Positions 43,739 through 51,653 of a stretch of DNA of 64,000 nucleotides are shown piece by piece. Each line of letters starts with the position of its first letter. Position 1 is the stretch's first letter. A program made the position numbers and the translations under genes. The stretch covers positions 1 to 64,000 of the forward strand of contig NZ_PJIL01000020.1 in assembly GCF_002929335.1 (NCBI RefSeq), read 5' to 3'. Under the pieces are notes generated by a model, which did not search any database, was not told the DNA's origin, and saw only the letters and a program-made list of their open reading frames with translations. The DNA is from Arthrobacter sp. Y81 (GTDB lineage Bacteria; Actinomycetota; Actinomycetes; Actinomycetales; Micrococcaceae).

Positions 43739-44050
43739 TCAGTCCCCTGCCCTTTGGGGAAAGCGTTCGGGATGTTTGGGGTCTCTGCCTTGTTCGCGCC
43801 AGTACTCATCCCGCTGCCACCGTGAAAAGCGGGTCGCCCAGACCCCAAGGACGATGGCACCGACAAGCAGGAAAGCCGTCTTGGCTACCTGCCAAGCTAA
43901 CGAGTCGAACGGGAGAAGTTGTAGGACCAACGAGACCACGGTGAACGGAACTGCAAAGTAGGCAATGCGTGCGAGCCTGCGCCTCACTTCGGGACTGGCC
44001 CGGGTCGACGACTTGCCCCTGACTGGCTTCTCCGGCGGTTGCGATGGCAT
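43739..44050 (-). CDS. Small two-helix membrane protein
   Basis: 103 residues. A basic N-terminus (about 1-30) is followed by two transmembrane helices, IAYFAVPFTVVSLVLQLLPF and VAKTAFLLVGAIVLGVWATR, and a charged tail FSRWQRDEYWREQGRDPKHP. The layout resembles small actinobacterial membrane proteins of unknown function. No operon partner. Confidence 0.65.
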   Translation of the reverse strand: MPSQPPEKPVRGKSSTRASPEVRRRLARIAYFAVPFTVVSLVLQLLPFDSLAWQVAKTAFLLVGAIVLGVWATRFSRWQRDEYWREQGRDPKHPERFPQRAGD

Positions 44051-44226
44051 GAACGAACTGAATCACGGACAGCCGGAACGCGCTAGTGCCGAACAGAATT
44101 GTCCCCGTACCCCTTCGAGGCTTTCCTTTACTGCGCCGAGCGACCGCTTCTCCCGAGGCATCCTCTCGAAACTGACCGGTCAGGGTTGGGCTATCGGACA
44201 GTTTGGCGCCGTGTCAAGATAAGGCC

Positions 44227-44463
44227 ATGCGCATTGAAGAGTGGTGGCCAAGGGTGGACCCGTCAACGCAGCAATGGTTGATCAACAACAACGGTGACGT
44301 TGTGCCGCCGAACATTCTGGATCAGATCACGGCTGTGGCAGGCGCACCCACGGCAGATGCTTCCTGGGTTGGGGAAACCGCTCCGGAAGGATTCTTCCTC
44401 TCGGATGAGGCAATCGACTGGATCGAGGAAACGGCAAACGATGAGGTTTCTGAGGACGAGTAG
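44227..44463 (+). CDS. Small acidic uncharacterised protein
   Basis: 78 residues, strongly acidic. It begins MRIEEWWPRVDPSTQQWLIN and ends WIEETANDEVSEDE, with no membrane segment. The length, the compact aromatic-rich start and the acidic tail look like a conserved small protein or an antitoxin-like acidic partner, but no toxin gene is adjacent. ATG 44227 is used; upstream extension adds only eight residues. Confidence 0.6.
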   Translation: MRIEEWWPRVDPSTQQWLINNNGDVVPPNILDQITAVAGAPTADASWVGETAPEGFFLSDEAIDWIEETANDEVSEDE

Positions 44464-44468
44464 ATGAT

Positions 44469-44492
44469 CCGCGCCGGTTCAACCGGTCGCGG
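44469..44492. terminator. Hairpin after the small acidic gene
   Basis: CCGCG-CCGGTT pairs with AACCGG-T-CGCGG (single bulge, one-nucleotide loop) just after the stop codon at 44463. It has no T-tract, so terminator function is uncertain. Confidence 0.35.
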
Positions 44493-44612
44493 GACTGCTT
44501 ACAGGCACGCCGGCTCCTAACGGCTTCCTCGAAGGGACACCCGCCATTTACCGCCACATACCGCCGCGATTCACACATCGAATCCGTTGAACAAGTCGGT
44601 TGGTTTGTAGCG

Positions 44613-44640
44613 AATACGGTCGATATCTTTAGTCCTCCTC
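44613..44640. repeat. Left terminal inverted repeat of the Tn554-like element
   Basis: Positions 44613-44634 are an exact reverse complement of 48677-48698 (22 bp). After one mismatch a further TCCTC (44636-44640) also matches, giving 27 of 28 bp. It lies 103 bp upstream of the tnpA start. Confidence 0.8.
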
Positions 44641-44742
44641 TTTACGTCTGTCATGTAGTGCACGGGGGTTTGGGGTTCTGGTTGCTGCGTTGTGGATGGG
44701 TTAGCGTCTTGTCCGTCCACTAGGCAGCTGACGGGAGCGGCG

Positions 44743-45847
44743 ATGCGGGTATCGAAGGTTTTGGATCCGGAAAGCAATGCGGTGTCGTTCACGCTGATCG
44801 GCGCGACCGGCGTGGTCGAACCGGCGGAGCGGTATCTGCGGTATTTGGCCGAGACCGAGCGGTCACCGAACACGATGAAGGCCCATGCCCACGATTTGAA
44901 GGACTGGTTCGTTTTCCTGGACGAATACGGACGTGACTGGCAGTCGGTGAAGCTGGAAGACGTGGGGGCCTTCATCCGGTGGCTGCGGCGTCCGCCTGAT
45001 ATGCGTGGCCAGGTCTTCTCTGTGCTTCCGGCCATCGGGCACCATTGCGGTGAGGCAACGGTGAACCGCAAGCTTTCCACCGTATCGATCTTCTATCAGA
45101 ATGCCGCCCGCCATGGCCTCGACTTGGGCGAGCTGATCACGTGCTGGGACCCGTCCGCACGCCAGGGAGGATGGAAACCCTTCCTGCACCACATCAGCAA
45201 GGGTGCCGCGAAACAGCGGCCGGGTGGTGAAGCTTCCCGTGACGGCAAGGATTCCCCGCCTGCTGGCCCCAGATGAGGTCCAAAGCATCCTGGATTCGTG
45301 CGGGCACCTCCGGGACCGGCTGCTGTTTGCACTGCTCCATGACGCCGGTATTCGCGTCGGTGAAGCCCTGGGGCTCCGGCATGAGGACATCGCCGTCGCC
45401 GAACGGGAAATCACGGTCCGCCGGCGTGACAACTCCAATGGTGCGCGCGCAAAGTCGCCTCATTCGCGCACAGTCCCCGTCACCGCCGAACTGATCCGGC
45501 TGTATGCCGACTACCTCGACGTCGAATACGGTGACCTGGATTCCGACTACGTCTTCGTCAACCTGTGGGGCCGACCCCACGGGGAAGCGATGACATATGC
45601 CGCCGTCCATGATCTGGTGCGGCGGCTCCGGCGGCAGACGGGCATCGGGTTTGACCCGCACTGGTTCCGGCACACCTATGCCACCCGGATGCTTCGGGAG
45701 AACGTCCCGGTCGAGGTGGTCTCCAAACTGTTGGGCCATGCGAGCCTGACGACGACGGTCAAAACCTACGCCCATATCACCAGCGATGATGCCCGCCGCG
45801 CACTGGCCGATGCCGGCTGGTTCGCCACCAGGACGGTGACGATATGA
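44743..45847 (+). pseudogene. tnpA: Tn554 TnpA-like tyrosine recombinase with a +1 frameshift
   Basis: The N-terminal part (44743-45219) holds the SAM-like core-binding domain (PAERYLRYLAETERSPNTMK). The C-terminal part (from 45221 in the next frame) holds the catalytic domain, with Arg in HDAGIRVGEALGL, the HxxR box DPHWFRHTYATRM, LLGHASL and Tyr in TYAHI. Reading AAA CAG CGG, skipping C45220, then CGG GTG GTG AAG restores one smooth protein of about 367 residues. A one-base insertion, sequencing error or programmed +1 shift would all explain this. The stop overlaps tnpB (ATGA). Confidence 0.8.
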
Positions 45848-47391
45848 CCACCCTGCATCCTCTGCCCTCACGAAACGACCCGGCAGCGGCCCCCGGCGCG
45901 GACAGCAGCATCGACCCGCCGCCGGTCCGGACGGGCCCCATGGGGAAGACCGGGGCGGGCGCCGCGCCGTGGGATACCGAGTTTCCCAAGGATGTCTGGC
46001 ATGCCAGGGCCCTCGGTATCAACGCCCGCAGCCAAGTCACGGTCCACTTCGAAAACATCACGCGGCCCTGGTTAAAGCAGCTGGCCAAACGATGGGCCCG
46101 CTGGCGGCTGACGACCGGGTTAACGATTGAATCCGCGGTGCTGGGAACCAAAGCCGTGGAAAGCTTCAACGCCTTTCTTGATTCAACGAGGATCCCGGTC
46201 ACCGGCACCGCCGATATAGACCGGGAGCTAATCGAAGGGTTCCTGGCATACCTGCATACCCACAGCGCAGGAGCTCCATCGCACCGGATCCGGATCGGCC
46301 AGTTCAACACATTTCTCCTCACCATGCGCCGCCACGGATGGGTGACCGACTTGCCCAGTACAGCCCAGATTTACACCGAGGACTATCCCAAAGAGACGGT
46401 CCGACAACCCCGGGCACTGAGTGAACACGTCATGGCCCAGCTGGAAAACCCGGAAAATCTCGCCAAAATGGCCAGCCCGCATCACCGGCTGATCACTCTG
46501 ATTCTGATCCGGTGCGGGCTGCGGATCAGCGACACCGTGGCCCTGACCCAGGACTGCATCACCCGGGACAAGGACGGTGCCCCGTATCTGCGGTATCTGA
46601 ACCACAAGATGAAACGCGAGGCGCTCGTCCCCATCGATGAGGAACTCGAACGGGCCATCGCGGAGCAGATCATCTACGTCAACGGCACGAGCAATTCCGG
46701 GACACGCCTGCTTTTCGCCCATGACATGGTGGACGTTTACGGCGCCGGACACATCAGCGCAGGCTCATATAGCACCGCTCTTCGGCGATGGGTTAGAGAC
46801 TGCAACGTCACCGATGAAAACGGCAACCCTGCCGTTGTCAGCCCGCACCGTTTCCGTCACACCCTGGGCACCAGACTGATCAACCTCGACGTCCCGCAGG
46901 AAGTCGTGCGCAGGATCCTGGACCACGACTCCCACCAGATGACCGCCCACTACGCCAGACTCAGCGATACAACCATCCGGCGGCACTGGGAAGCCGCACG
47001 GAAAGTCAACGCATCCGGCAGCGTCGTCGAACTTGACCCCGACGGCCCCCTCGCCGAGGCCGCCTGGTCCAAACAGCGTCTCGGCAGGGCAACCCAAGCG
47101 CTCCCCAACGGCTACTGCGGTCTCCCGGTGCAAAAGACCTGCCCGCATGCCAACGCGTGCCTGACCTGTCCCATGTTCATCACCACAGCAGACTTCCTCC
47201 CGCAACACCGCGAACACCGCACACAGGTCGTTCAAATCATCTCCGCGGCTGAAGCCCGGGGCCAGCAGCGGCTGGCCGAAATGAACACCCAGGTACTAGG
47301 CAACCTGGACCGCATCATCCAAACTCTCGACACCGAAACGCACACAAACCCTGACCATCAACACGAGGAGGACAGCCGTGCGGGCAGATAA
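45844..47391 (+). CDS. tnpB: Tn554 TnpB-like tyrosine recombinase
   Basis: 515-residue tyrosine recombinase. Catalytic residues are in LILIRCGLRISDTVALTQ (Arg I), SPHRFRHTLGTRLINLDV (HxxR), ILDHDSHQMTAHYARLSDTT (His and nucleophile Tyr). A C-terminal extension with a Cys cluster (GYCGLPVQKTCPHANACLTC) is typical of TnpB-class proteins and may bind zinc. It is coupled to tnpA by a 4-bp overlap and to tnpC by a 14-bp overlap. Intact, so the element may still move if tnpA function is supplied. Confidence 0.88.
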   Translation: MTTLHPLPSRNDPAAAPGADSSIDPPPVRTGPMGKTGAGAAPWDTEFPKDVWHARALGINARSQVTVHFENITRPWLKQLAKRWARWRLTTGLTIESAVLGTKAVESFNAFLDSTRIPVTGTADIDRELIEGFLAYLHTHSAGAPSHRIRIGQFNTFLLTMRRHGWVTDLPSTAQIYTEDYPKETVRQPRALSEHVMAQLENPENLAKMASPHHRLITLILIRCGLRISDTVALTQDCITRDKDGAPYLRYLNHKMKREALVPIDEELERAIAEQIIYVNGTSNSGTRLLFAHDMVDVYGAGHISAGSYSTALRRWVRDCNVTDENGNPAVVSPHRFRHTLGTRLINLDVPQEVVRRILDHDSHQMTAHYARLSDTTIRRHWEAARKVNASGSVVELDPDGPLAEAAWSKQRLGRATQALPNGYCGLPVQKTCPHANACLTCPMFITTADFLPQHREHRTQVVQIISAAEARGQQRLAEMNTQVLGNLDRIIQTLDTETHTNPDHQHEEDSRAGR

Positions 47392-47833
47392 CAGCCACCA
47401 CATCCGGCGGGCCGCCGAACGCCGGCATGAACTCACCCGCTCCAAAGCTGTAGCGGCACTGCGTGAACTAGAAAAGGAGGGAGGAGCCGTCACCTTCGAA
47501 GCCGTAGCGGCTGCCGCCGGGGTATCCCGGTCCTGGCTCTACACCCAGGCCGACCTGCGCGCCGTCATCATCGGTCTGCGCCATGAGGGCCGGCCCCGGC
47601 AGCCTCGCACAAGCCGAAGCAGCGCCAGCACGGAGTCACTCCGCGCCAGGCTCAGCGCATCCCTAGAACGGAACCGCGCGCTCTCCACGGAAATCGAACA
47701 CCTCAGACACCAGCTGGCCCTCGCCTTGGGACACTCGCGGCGACGGAACGCCAGCGGGACCCAAGGGAACCCGATGCGGGCTGCTCCTCAGGCATCCTCT
47801 GCGGGATATATCAGTAGTGGTGGCGTGCAGTGA
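47378..47833 (+). CDS. tnpC: Tn554 TnpC-like accessory protein (DUF6262)
   Basis: 151-residue protein starting at GTG 47378. A basic helical N-terminus (NSHHIRRAAERRHELTRSKA) precedes an HTH-like part, VTFEAVAAAAGVSRSWLYTQ. A coiled coil, SLRARLSASLERNRALSTEI, follows, then a variable tail. This order matches TnpC proteins, which modulate the orientation and frequency of Tn554 integration. Confidence 0.8.
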   Translation: MRADNSHHIRRAAERRHELTRSKAVAALRELEKEGGAVTFEAVAAAAGVSRSWLYTQADLRAVIIGLRHEGRPRQPRTSRSSASTESLRARLSASLERNRALSTEIEHLRHQLALALGHSRRRNASGTQGNPMRAAPQASSAGYISSGGVQ

Positions 47834-47921
47834 TGCTTTATTGAGCACATTCACCTGAGGGCAGCGGTTTGATTGATTGGCACCCGCTAGGACAACCAGA
47901 ACGGTACCCATTCGCTATTTG

Positions 47922-48329
47922 TCATTCTTCAAGGTTGTGGTATTGCCGTGTTTCAAGGAGCCATATGTCGAAATCCTCCGGCGACTGCAGCGCCTGAGCG
48001 GTGATGGCAGGTTTTTCGGGAAGCCCAAGGTGTTGCATGGTGGCTTTCATATGGCGTTTGATCACCGGTAGCGCTGAGCACATTAGTGCCCCAGACGTAA
48101 TAAGCACCGCGAGCACCAGAGGAACGGTGACTTCGGCAGCCGCCCCAGACCATATGACAGGGGCGAACACTGCACAGCCAAGTACTGCGGTCAGCCATCC
48201 CAACTTGAAGCGCACCCAAGTCTCGGCATTCAGACGCAGCCCCGTCTCGCCGATCCTGGACTCCCAAAGAGGCGCCAGTTTCCTGACCCGCCGGTCCACC
48301 ATCCGCTCGTACAGGCTGCTCGGAGTCAT
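47922..48329 (-). CDS. Transposon cargo: uncharacterised membrane protein
   Basis: 135 residues from ATG 48329, whose ATGA overlaps the stop of the upstream small gene. A charged N-terminal amphipathic part (YERMVDRRVRKLAPLWESRI) precedes two transmembrane segments, KLGWLTAVLGCAVFAPVIW and VPLVLAVLITSGALMCSALP. A cytoplasmic tail follows, with LGLPEKPAITAQALQSPEDF. No family recognised. Its place inside the transposon, opposite to the recombinase operon, marks it as cargo. Confidence 0.65.
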   Translation of the reverse strand: MTPSSLYERMVDRRVRKLAPLWESRIGETGLRLNAETWVRFKLGWLTAVLGCAVFAPVIWSGAAAEVTVPLVLAVLITSGALMCSALPVIKRHMKATMQHLGLPEKPAITAQALQSPEDFDIWLLETRQYHNLEE

Positions 48330-48529
48330 TTGCACTGCGTGCTCACCTCGCCGGTTCCCATATAGTCCAAAGTATCCAAGGCAAACCCGCCTGTGAGCAT
48401 TGTGCCCATAGTCTCATATCCGAGACCCTCCTTCCCTGCCAAGGCCGCGACTTTGCCAGCACCGCTGAAGGCCAAGAATGCGCTGCTAAGAATCACACCG
48501 CCGCACGACCAGTTGAGGGCTGCAGCCAT
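48326..48529 (-). CDS. Transposon cargo: small hydrophobic protein
   Basis: 67 residues with a hydrophobic N-terminal half (CGGVILSSAFLAFSGAGKVA) and a Gly-rich C-terminal half (TMGTMLTGGFALDTLDYMGT). No clear ribosome-binding site precedes ATG 48529. The exact ATGA overlap with the next membrane-protein gene is the main evidence that it is translated. Could be a holin-like or entry-exclusion-like partner, but that is speculation. Confidence 0.45.
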   Translation of the reverse strand: MAAALNWSCGGVILSSAFLAFSGAGKVAALAGKEGLGYETMGTMLTGGFALDTLDYMGTGEVSTQCK

Positions 48530-48670
48530 TCAGAAACCAAGGAAGCGTCATCGGAAGCATCTCGAGTGCATCACGATTCTCAGTCTGGTCCTCGGGGACG
48601 CAGTGCGGTCGGAGATGCGTCGTGGACACTTTCCACATCGAATGCGCCCCGCTTTCCCAAGGCATCGAAG

Positions 48671-48698
48671 GAGGAAGACTAAAGATATCGACCGTATT
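48671..48698. repeat. Right terminal inverted repeat of the Tn554-like element
   Basis: Reverse complement of 44613-44640 with one mismatch. It ends 8 bp before the stop codon of the neighbouring glycosyltransferase gene, so the element inserted at the 3' edge of that gene. Confidence 0.8.
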
Positions 48699-48706
48699 TG
48701 GAAATG

Positions 48707-49939
48707 CTAGATCGGCTTTGCCGCGGACCGGAGCGCTGCCACGACGGGCGCGGTTCCGTCTTCCGTTGAGAGGGCTGCCGACAGTTGACGTGCGCGTGCG
48801 GCGTAGTCCGGCGTCGCCATCGCCTGCGTGATGGCGGAGACCAGCCGTTCCTTGGTGAGTTCCCTGTAACGGATTGGTTGCGGGCCCGCGCCGAGGGATG
48901 CGATCCGGGCGGCCCAGAACGCTTGGTCCGTATATATCGGCACGCCGACCGTCGGCACACCGGCGCGCAGCCCCGCCGCAGAGGTCCCCGCTCCGGCATG
49001 GTGGACCACCGCAGCCATCTGCGGGAACAGCCATTCATGCGGAACGGCTCCGATACTGATGGCGCCGGGCCCTGAGACACCCTGCACGCCTTGCAGCACC
49101 GCGCGCGCACCCGCGCGGTGCGCGGCGTCGAGCATGAAGTCGGCGTCCAGGGCCGCGCTGCTACCAAACCCGATGAAGACCGGGGGCGGTCCGTCCGCGA
49201 GGAATTCGACCAGCTCCGCAGGTGGCTGCCAGCCCGGCTCGGCTTCTGGCCACCAGTAGCCAGTCATGGCGAGTCCGGATCGCCAGTCCGCCGGACGCGG
49301 AAATACGGTGGGACTCATGCCGTGGAGAACAGGACGGTTGGCATTCCTTCGGGCCCGCTCGGACGCGGACCGGGCCTTTTTAGTCAAGCCGAGCACCTGG
49401 CGGATGCGGGCGCTCGGGGCGTCATAGGGCGCCTTCCCCGCGGATATCAGTGAACCGAGCAGCTTGTTTCCGGCCGGACCCAGGCTACGGGCGGTCCCCA
49501 GAACCACAGGCGGGTAGGCAGCGCTCGATTCGGTCGGCTGCAGATGGGCGCCGATGGCGGGGATGCCAAGTGCCTCGGCCACGTCATAGGCAAACGGGGC
49601 GACCGCGTTAGCCAGGATCACGTCGGCGCCGGCCTCGGCCGCGGCAAGTGTGCCGGTTGCGGCCAGATCGAAGTAGTCACCGAGTTCACGCATATAGCTG
49701 CGCAGATCCGCGCCCGTGGCCTTCTTCCCGGGCGCGGCGGGGCTGACGAGGTGGCTCATGTCACCGGGCAGTTCGCGGTGCTCGCACCCCGCCGTGGTGA
49801 CCAGATGGGCATAGGCAGTATTGGCTGCGATTGCGACATCAAAACCTAAGGTCCGAAGTCTGCTGCCGAGCCCGGCCATCGGCGCGACATCGCCTCGGGT
49901 CCCTGGCGTAATCATGAGTACTCGCATGCCATTTCTCAT
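48707..49939 (-). CDS. GT1-family glycosyltransferase (sterol/macrolide glycosyltransferase-like)
   Basis: 410-residue UDP-sugar-dependent glycosyltransferase. The N-terminal acceptor domain has the MurG/GT28-like start TPGTRGDVAPMAGLGSRLRT. The C-terminal donor domain has FIGFGSSAALD and the nucleotide-sugar motif VVHHAGAGTSAAGLRAGVPT, then PIYTDQAFWA. Full length for the family. Divergent from a TetR regulator with a palindromic operator between them, an arrangement common for small-molecule detoxification. Acceptor unknown: sterol, macrolide or another lipophilic compound. Confidence 0.85.
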   Translation of the reverse strand: MRNGMRVLMITPGTRGDVAPMAGLGSRLRTLGFDVAIAANTAYAHLVTTAGCEHRELPGDMSHLVSPAAPGKKATGADLRSYMRELGDYFDLAATGTLAAAEAGADVILANAVAPFAYDVAEALGIPAIGAHLQPTESSAAYPPVVLGTARSLGPAGNKLLGSLISAGKAPYDAPSARIRQVLGLTKKARSASERARRNANRPVLHGMSPTVFPRPADWRSGLAMTGYWWPEAEPGWQPPAELVEFLADGPPPVFIGFGSSAALDADFMLDAAHRAGARAVLQGVQGVSGPGAISIGAVPHEWLFPQMAAVVHHAGAGTSAAGLRAGVPTVGVPIYTDQAFWAARIASLGAGPQPIRYRELTKERLVSAITQAMATPDYAARARQLSAALSTEDGTAPVVAALRSAAKPI

Positions 49940-49946
49940 TCCGCCT

Positions 49947-49969
49947 GATTGCGATCACTGTTCGCAATC
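49947..49969. promoter_or_regulatory. TetR-type operator between glycosyltransferase and tetR
   Basis: GATTGCGA (49947-49954) and TCGCAATC (49962-49969) are perfect inverted arms with a 7-nt spacer. They lie 7 bp upstream of the glycosyltransferase start and just before a -10-like TATAGT at 49975-49980 serving tetR. One bound dimer could silence both genes. Confidence 0.75.
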
Positions 49970-50031
49970 AAGAATATAGTCAAATGGGTGCGGAACCTAA
50001 CCCAAGCGGCCAGACGAAAGGCGGAACAGGT

Positions 50032-50742
50032 ATGCCCTCTCGTGACCCCATTGACGTCTGGCGGCGGCCGGAGCGTTCCGGCGTCGGGCCGAAACCGGAG
50101 CACTCGCGCGCGGGGATTGCCGCGGCGGCGATCGATATCGCCGACCGGGACGGCCTGGCGGCGGTGTCCATCCGACGCGTGGCCGCCGGCGTCGGGGCCG
50201 GCGCAGCGTCCCTGTACCGGTATCTGAAATCCCACGACGAGCTCATCGAACTCATTGTTGACACGGTCAGTGGTGAATACGACCTTGACCCCTCCGATGA
50301 ACCACCACCGATCCAGCTGCTGAACCTGGCACGGCAAGGCCGGGCCATCATGCACCGGCACCCGTGGCTGGCTCCGCTGCTACTGACCCGGCCCTCAATG
50401 GGACCCAACGCTCTCGGATATCTGGAGCATGCCTTGTCCGCACTGGAAACGCTGGACATGCCCGGCCCCGCAAAGCTGCAGACCGTGGCCATGATCACGG
50501 CCATCACCTCCGCATTCGTACAAAATGAGCTGGCAGCAGCCAACAGCTCCGGGACGGGCCCCGGCGCGGCGAACGTGCGCCTGCAGTACCTCTCCGATGT
50601 AGTCCAGTCCGGGAAGTACCCGCTGCTGGCCGGCGCAATCACCGGGCAGCAGGACCCCGAGAGACCGGAAGAAGTGTTTACCAGCGTCATCACCAGCTAC
50701 CTGGCAGGCGCGGGCCTTCCGGTCGCCGCCGGTTCCGCCTGA
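50032..50742 (+). CDS. TetR-family repressor
   Basis: 236-residue TetR regulator. The HTH is IRRVAAGVGAGAASLYRYLK, preceded by the first helix AGIAAAAIDIADRDGLAAVS. The large C-terminal domain (WLAPLLLTRPSMGPNALGYL) resembles the TetR_C tail of macrolide/tetracycline-type repressors. The frame is open to an ATG at 49984, but that lies only 3 bp past the -10 box. The ATG at 50032, preceded by AAAGGCGG, is therefore preferred. Likely represses itself and the glycosyltransferase through the palindrome at 49947. Confidence 0.85.
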   Translation: MPSRDPIDVWRRPERSGVGPKPEHSRAGIAAAAIDIADRDGLAAVSIRRVAAGVGAGAASLYRYLKSHDELIELIVDTVSGEYDLDPSDEPPPIQLLNLARQGRAIMHRHPWLAPLLLTRPSMGPNALGYLEHALSALETLDMPGPAKLQTVAMITAITSAFVQNELAAANSSGTGPGAANVRLQYLSDVVQSGKYPLLAGAITGQQDPERPEEVFTSVITSYLAGAGLPVAAGSA

Positions 50743-50894
50743 GGGAACCTGAACCGCCAAACCGAGCTGTGAAAAGACCGCCATTCTGAACGAACAGACA
50801 CATGCGTACATAGGGGTGATCAGTGCCGGTGCTTGTTCAGTCGAGTCCCGGCTCGCCACTGGAGCTAATCGGTCCGCCTTGGTAGCTTGAACGC

Positions 50895-51332
50895 ATGGCC
50901 ATCAAACTTGAGAACGTCGGTATCGCCGTTCGCGACCTCGAAGCAACAATCGCCTTTTTCACCGACCTCGGGCTCACGGTCGTGGGCCGTGACACGGTCA
51001 GCGGGGAGTGGACCGACACTGCCGTCGGACTTGATGGCAACCACGCCAAAATTGCGATGCTCGAAACCCCAGACGGTAATGGTCGACTTGAGCTCTTCGA
51101 ATACATCCACCCCAAAGCGATCGAGTCCAACCCAACTCGTCCCAACGACATCGGCATGCACCGCGTGGCCTTCTCGGTCGACGACATCGACAAAGCCCTT
51201 GAGGTAGCTGCGAAGCACGGATGCCATCCGCTACGCGGCGTGGCGACCTATGGCGACGTCTACAAACTCACGTACCTCCGCGGCCCCAGCGGAATCCTCG
51301 TGATGCTCGCCGAGAAACTGCAGAAAGACTGA
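50895..51332 (+). CDS. VOC-family (glyoxalase/dioxygenase superfamily) protein
   Basis: 145-residue single-domain vicinal-oxygen-chelate protein. It starts KLENVGIAVRDLEATIAFFT. Later strands are RLELFEYIHP, GMHRVAFSVDDIDKALEVAA and TYLRGPSGILVMLAE. Candidate metal ligands are His at GMHR and Glu near both strand ends (LELFE, MLAEK). Such proteins include glyoxalase I, epimerases and antibiotic-resistance proteins; the reaction cannot be set. Monocistronic. Confidence 0.82.
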   Translation: MAIKLENVGIAVRDLEATIAFFTDLGLTVVGRDTVSGEWTDTAVGLDGNHAKIAMLETPDGNGRLELFEYIHPKAIESNPTRPNDIGMHRVAFSVDDIDKALEVAAKHGCHPLRGVATYGDVYKLTYLRGPSGILVMLAEKLQKD

Positions 51333-51653
51333 CACCCGGATCGGCCCAATTAGCCTGTGTTGCTAGGCCTCAGGCCGTAAGACTGTCCAAGAGGCCATCA
51401 CCTACCGCTGTCGTCAACATTTGAGGCGATCCCCTCTCTGAGCCGACCGGCATCTCCCGGGAATATCGACGGTCCCCGAAGACGATGTCGCGGAGGACGA
51501 ACAGGGTTCAGCGATCGCCGAACGCCTCGATCGCCGCGTTGATCGGGCACCCCGACCGCGGCTCACCCGCTTCGTCCATAGTGCTTGCAATCTACTACCG
51601 CCAGCTAATACCGTCTCGACAAGCGGTTCGAAACCACAAGCGGAAGGTATTTC
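51333..51653. other. 320-bp gap, nothing recognised
   Basis: No supported gene, hairpin or repeat between the VOC and MBL-fold genes. The last 20 bp contain the GGAAGG ribosome-binding site of the next gene. Confidence 0.45.

Larger units (their letters stand above)
44613..48698. mobile_element. Tn554-like transposon with three recombinase-operon genes and cargo
   Basis: A 4.1-kb element bounded by 28-bp inverted repeats. It encodes a TnpA-like tyrosine recombinase (frameshifted), a TnpB-like tyrosine recombinase and a TnpC/DUF6262-like accessory protein in one overlapping operon, the gene order of Tn554. Right of the operon are two overlapping minus-strand genes for hydrophobic proteins. 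Characterised Tn554 elements insert site-specifically without target duplication; no duplication is visible here. Well-defined inverted repeats are unusual for that group. Confidence 0.75.
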
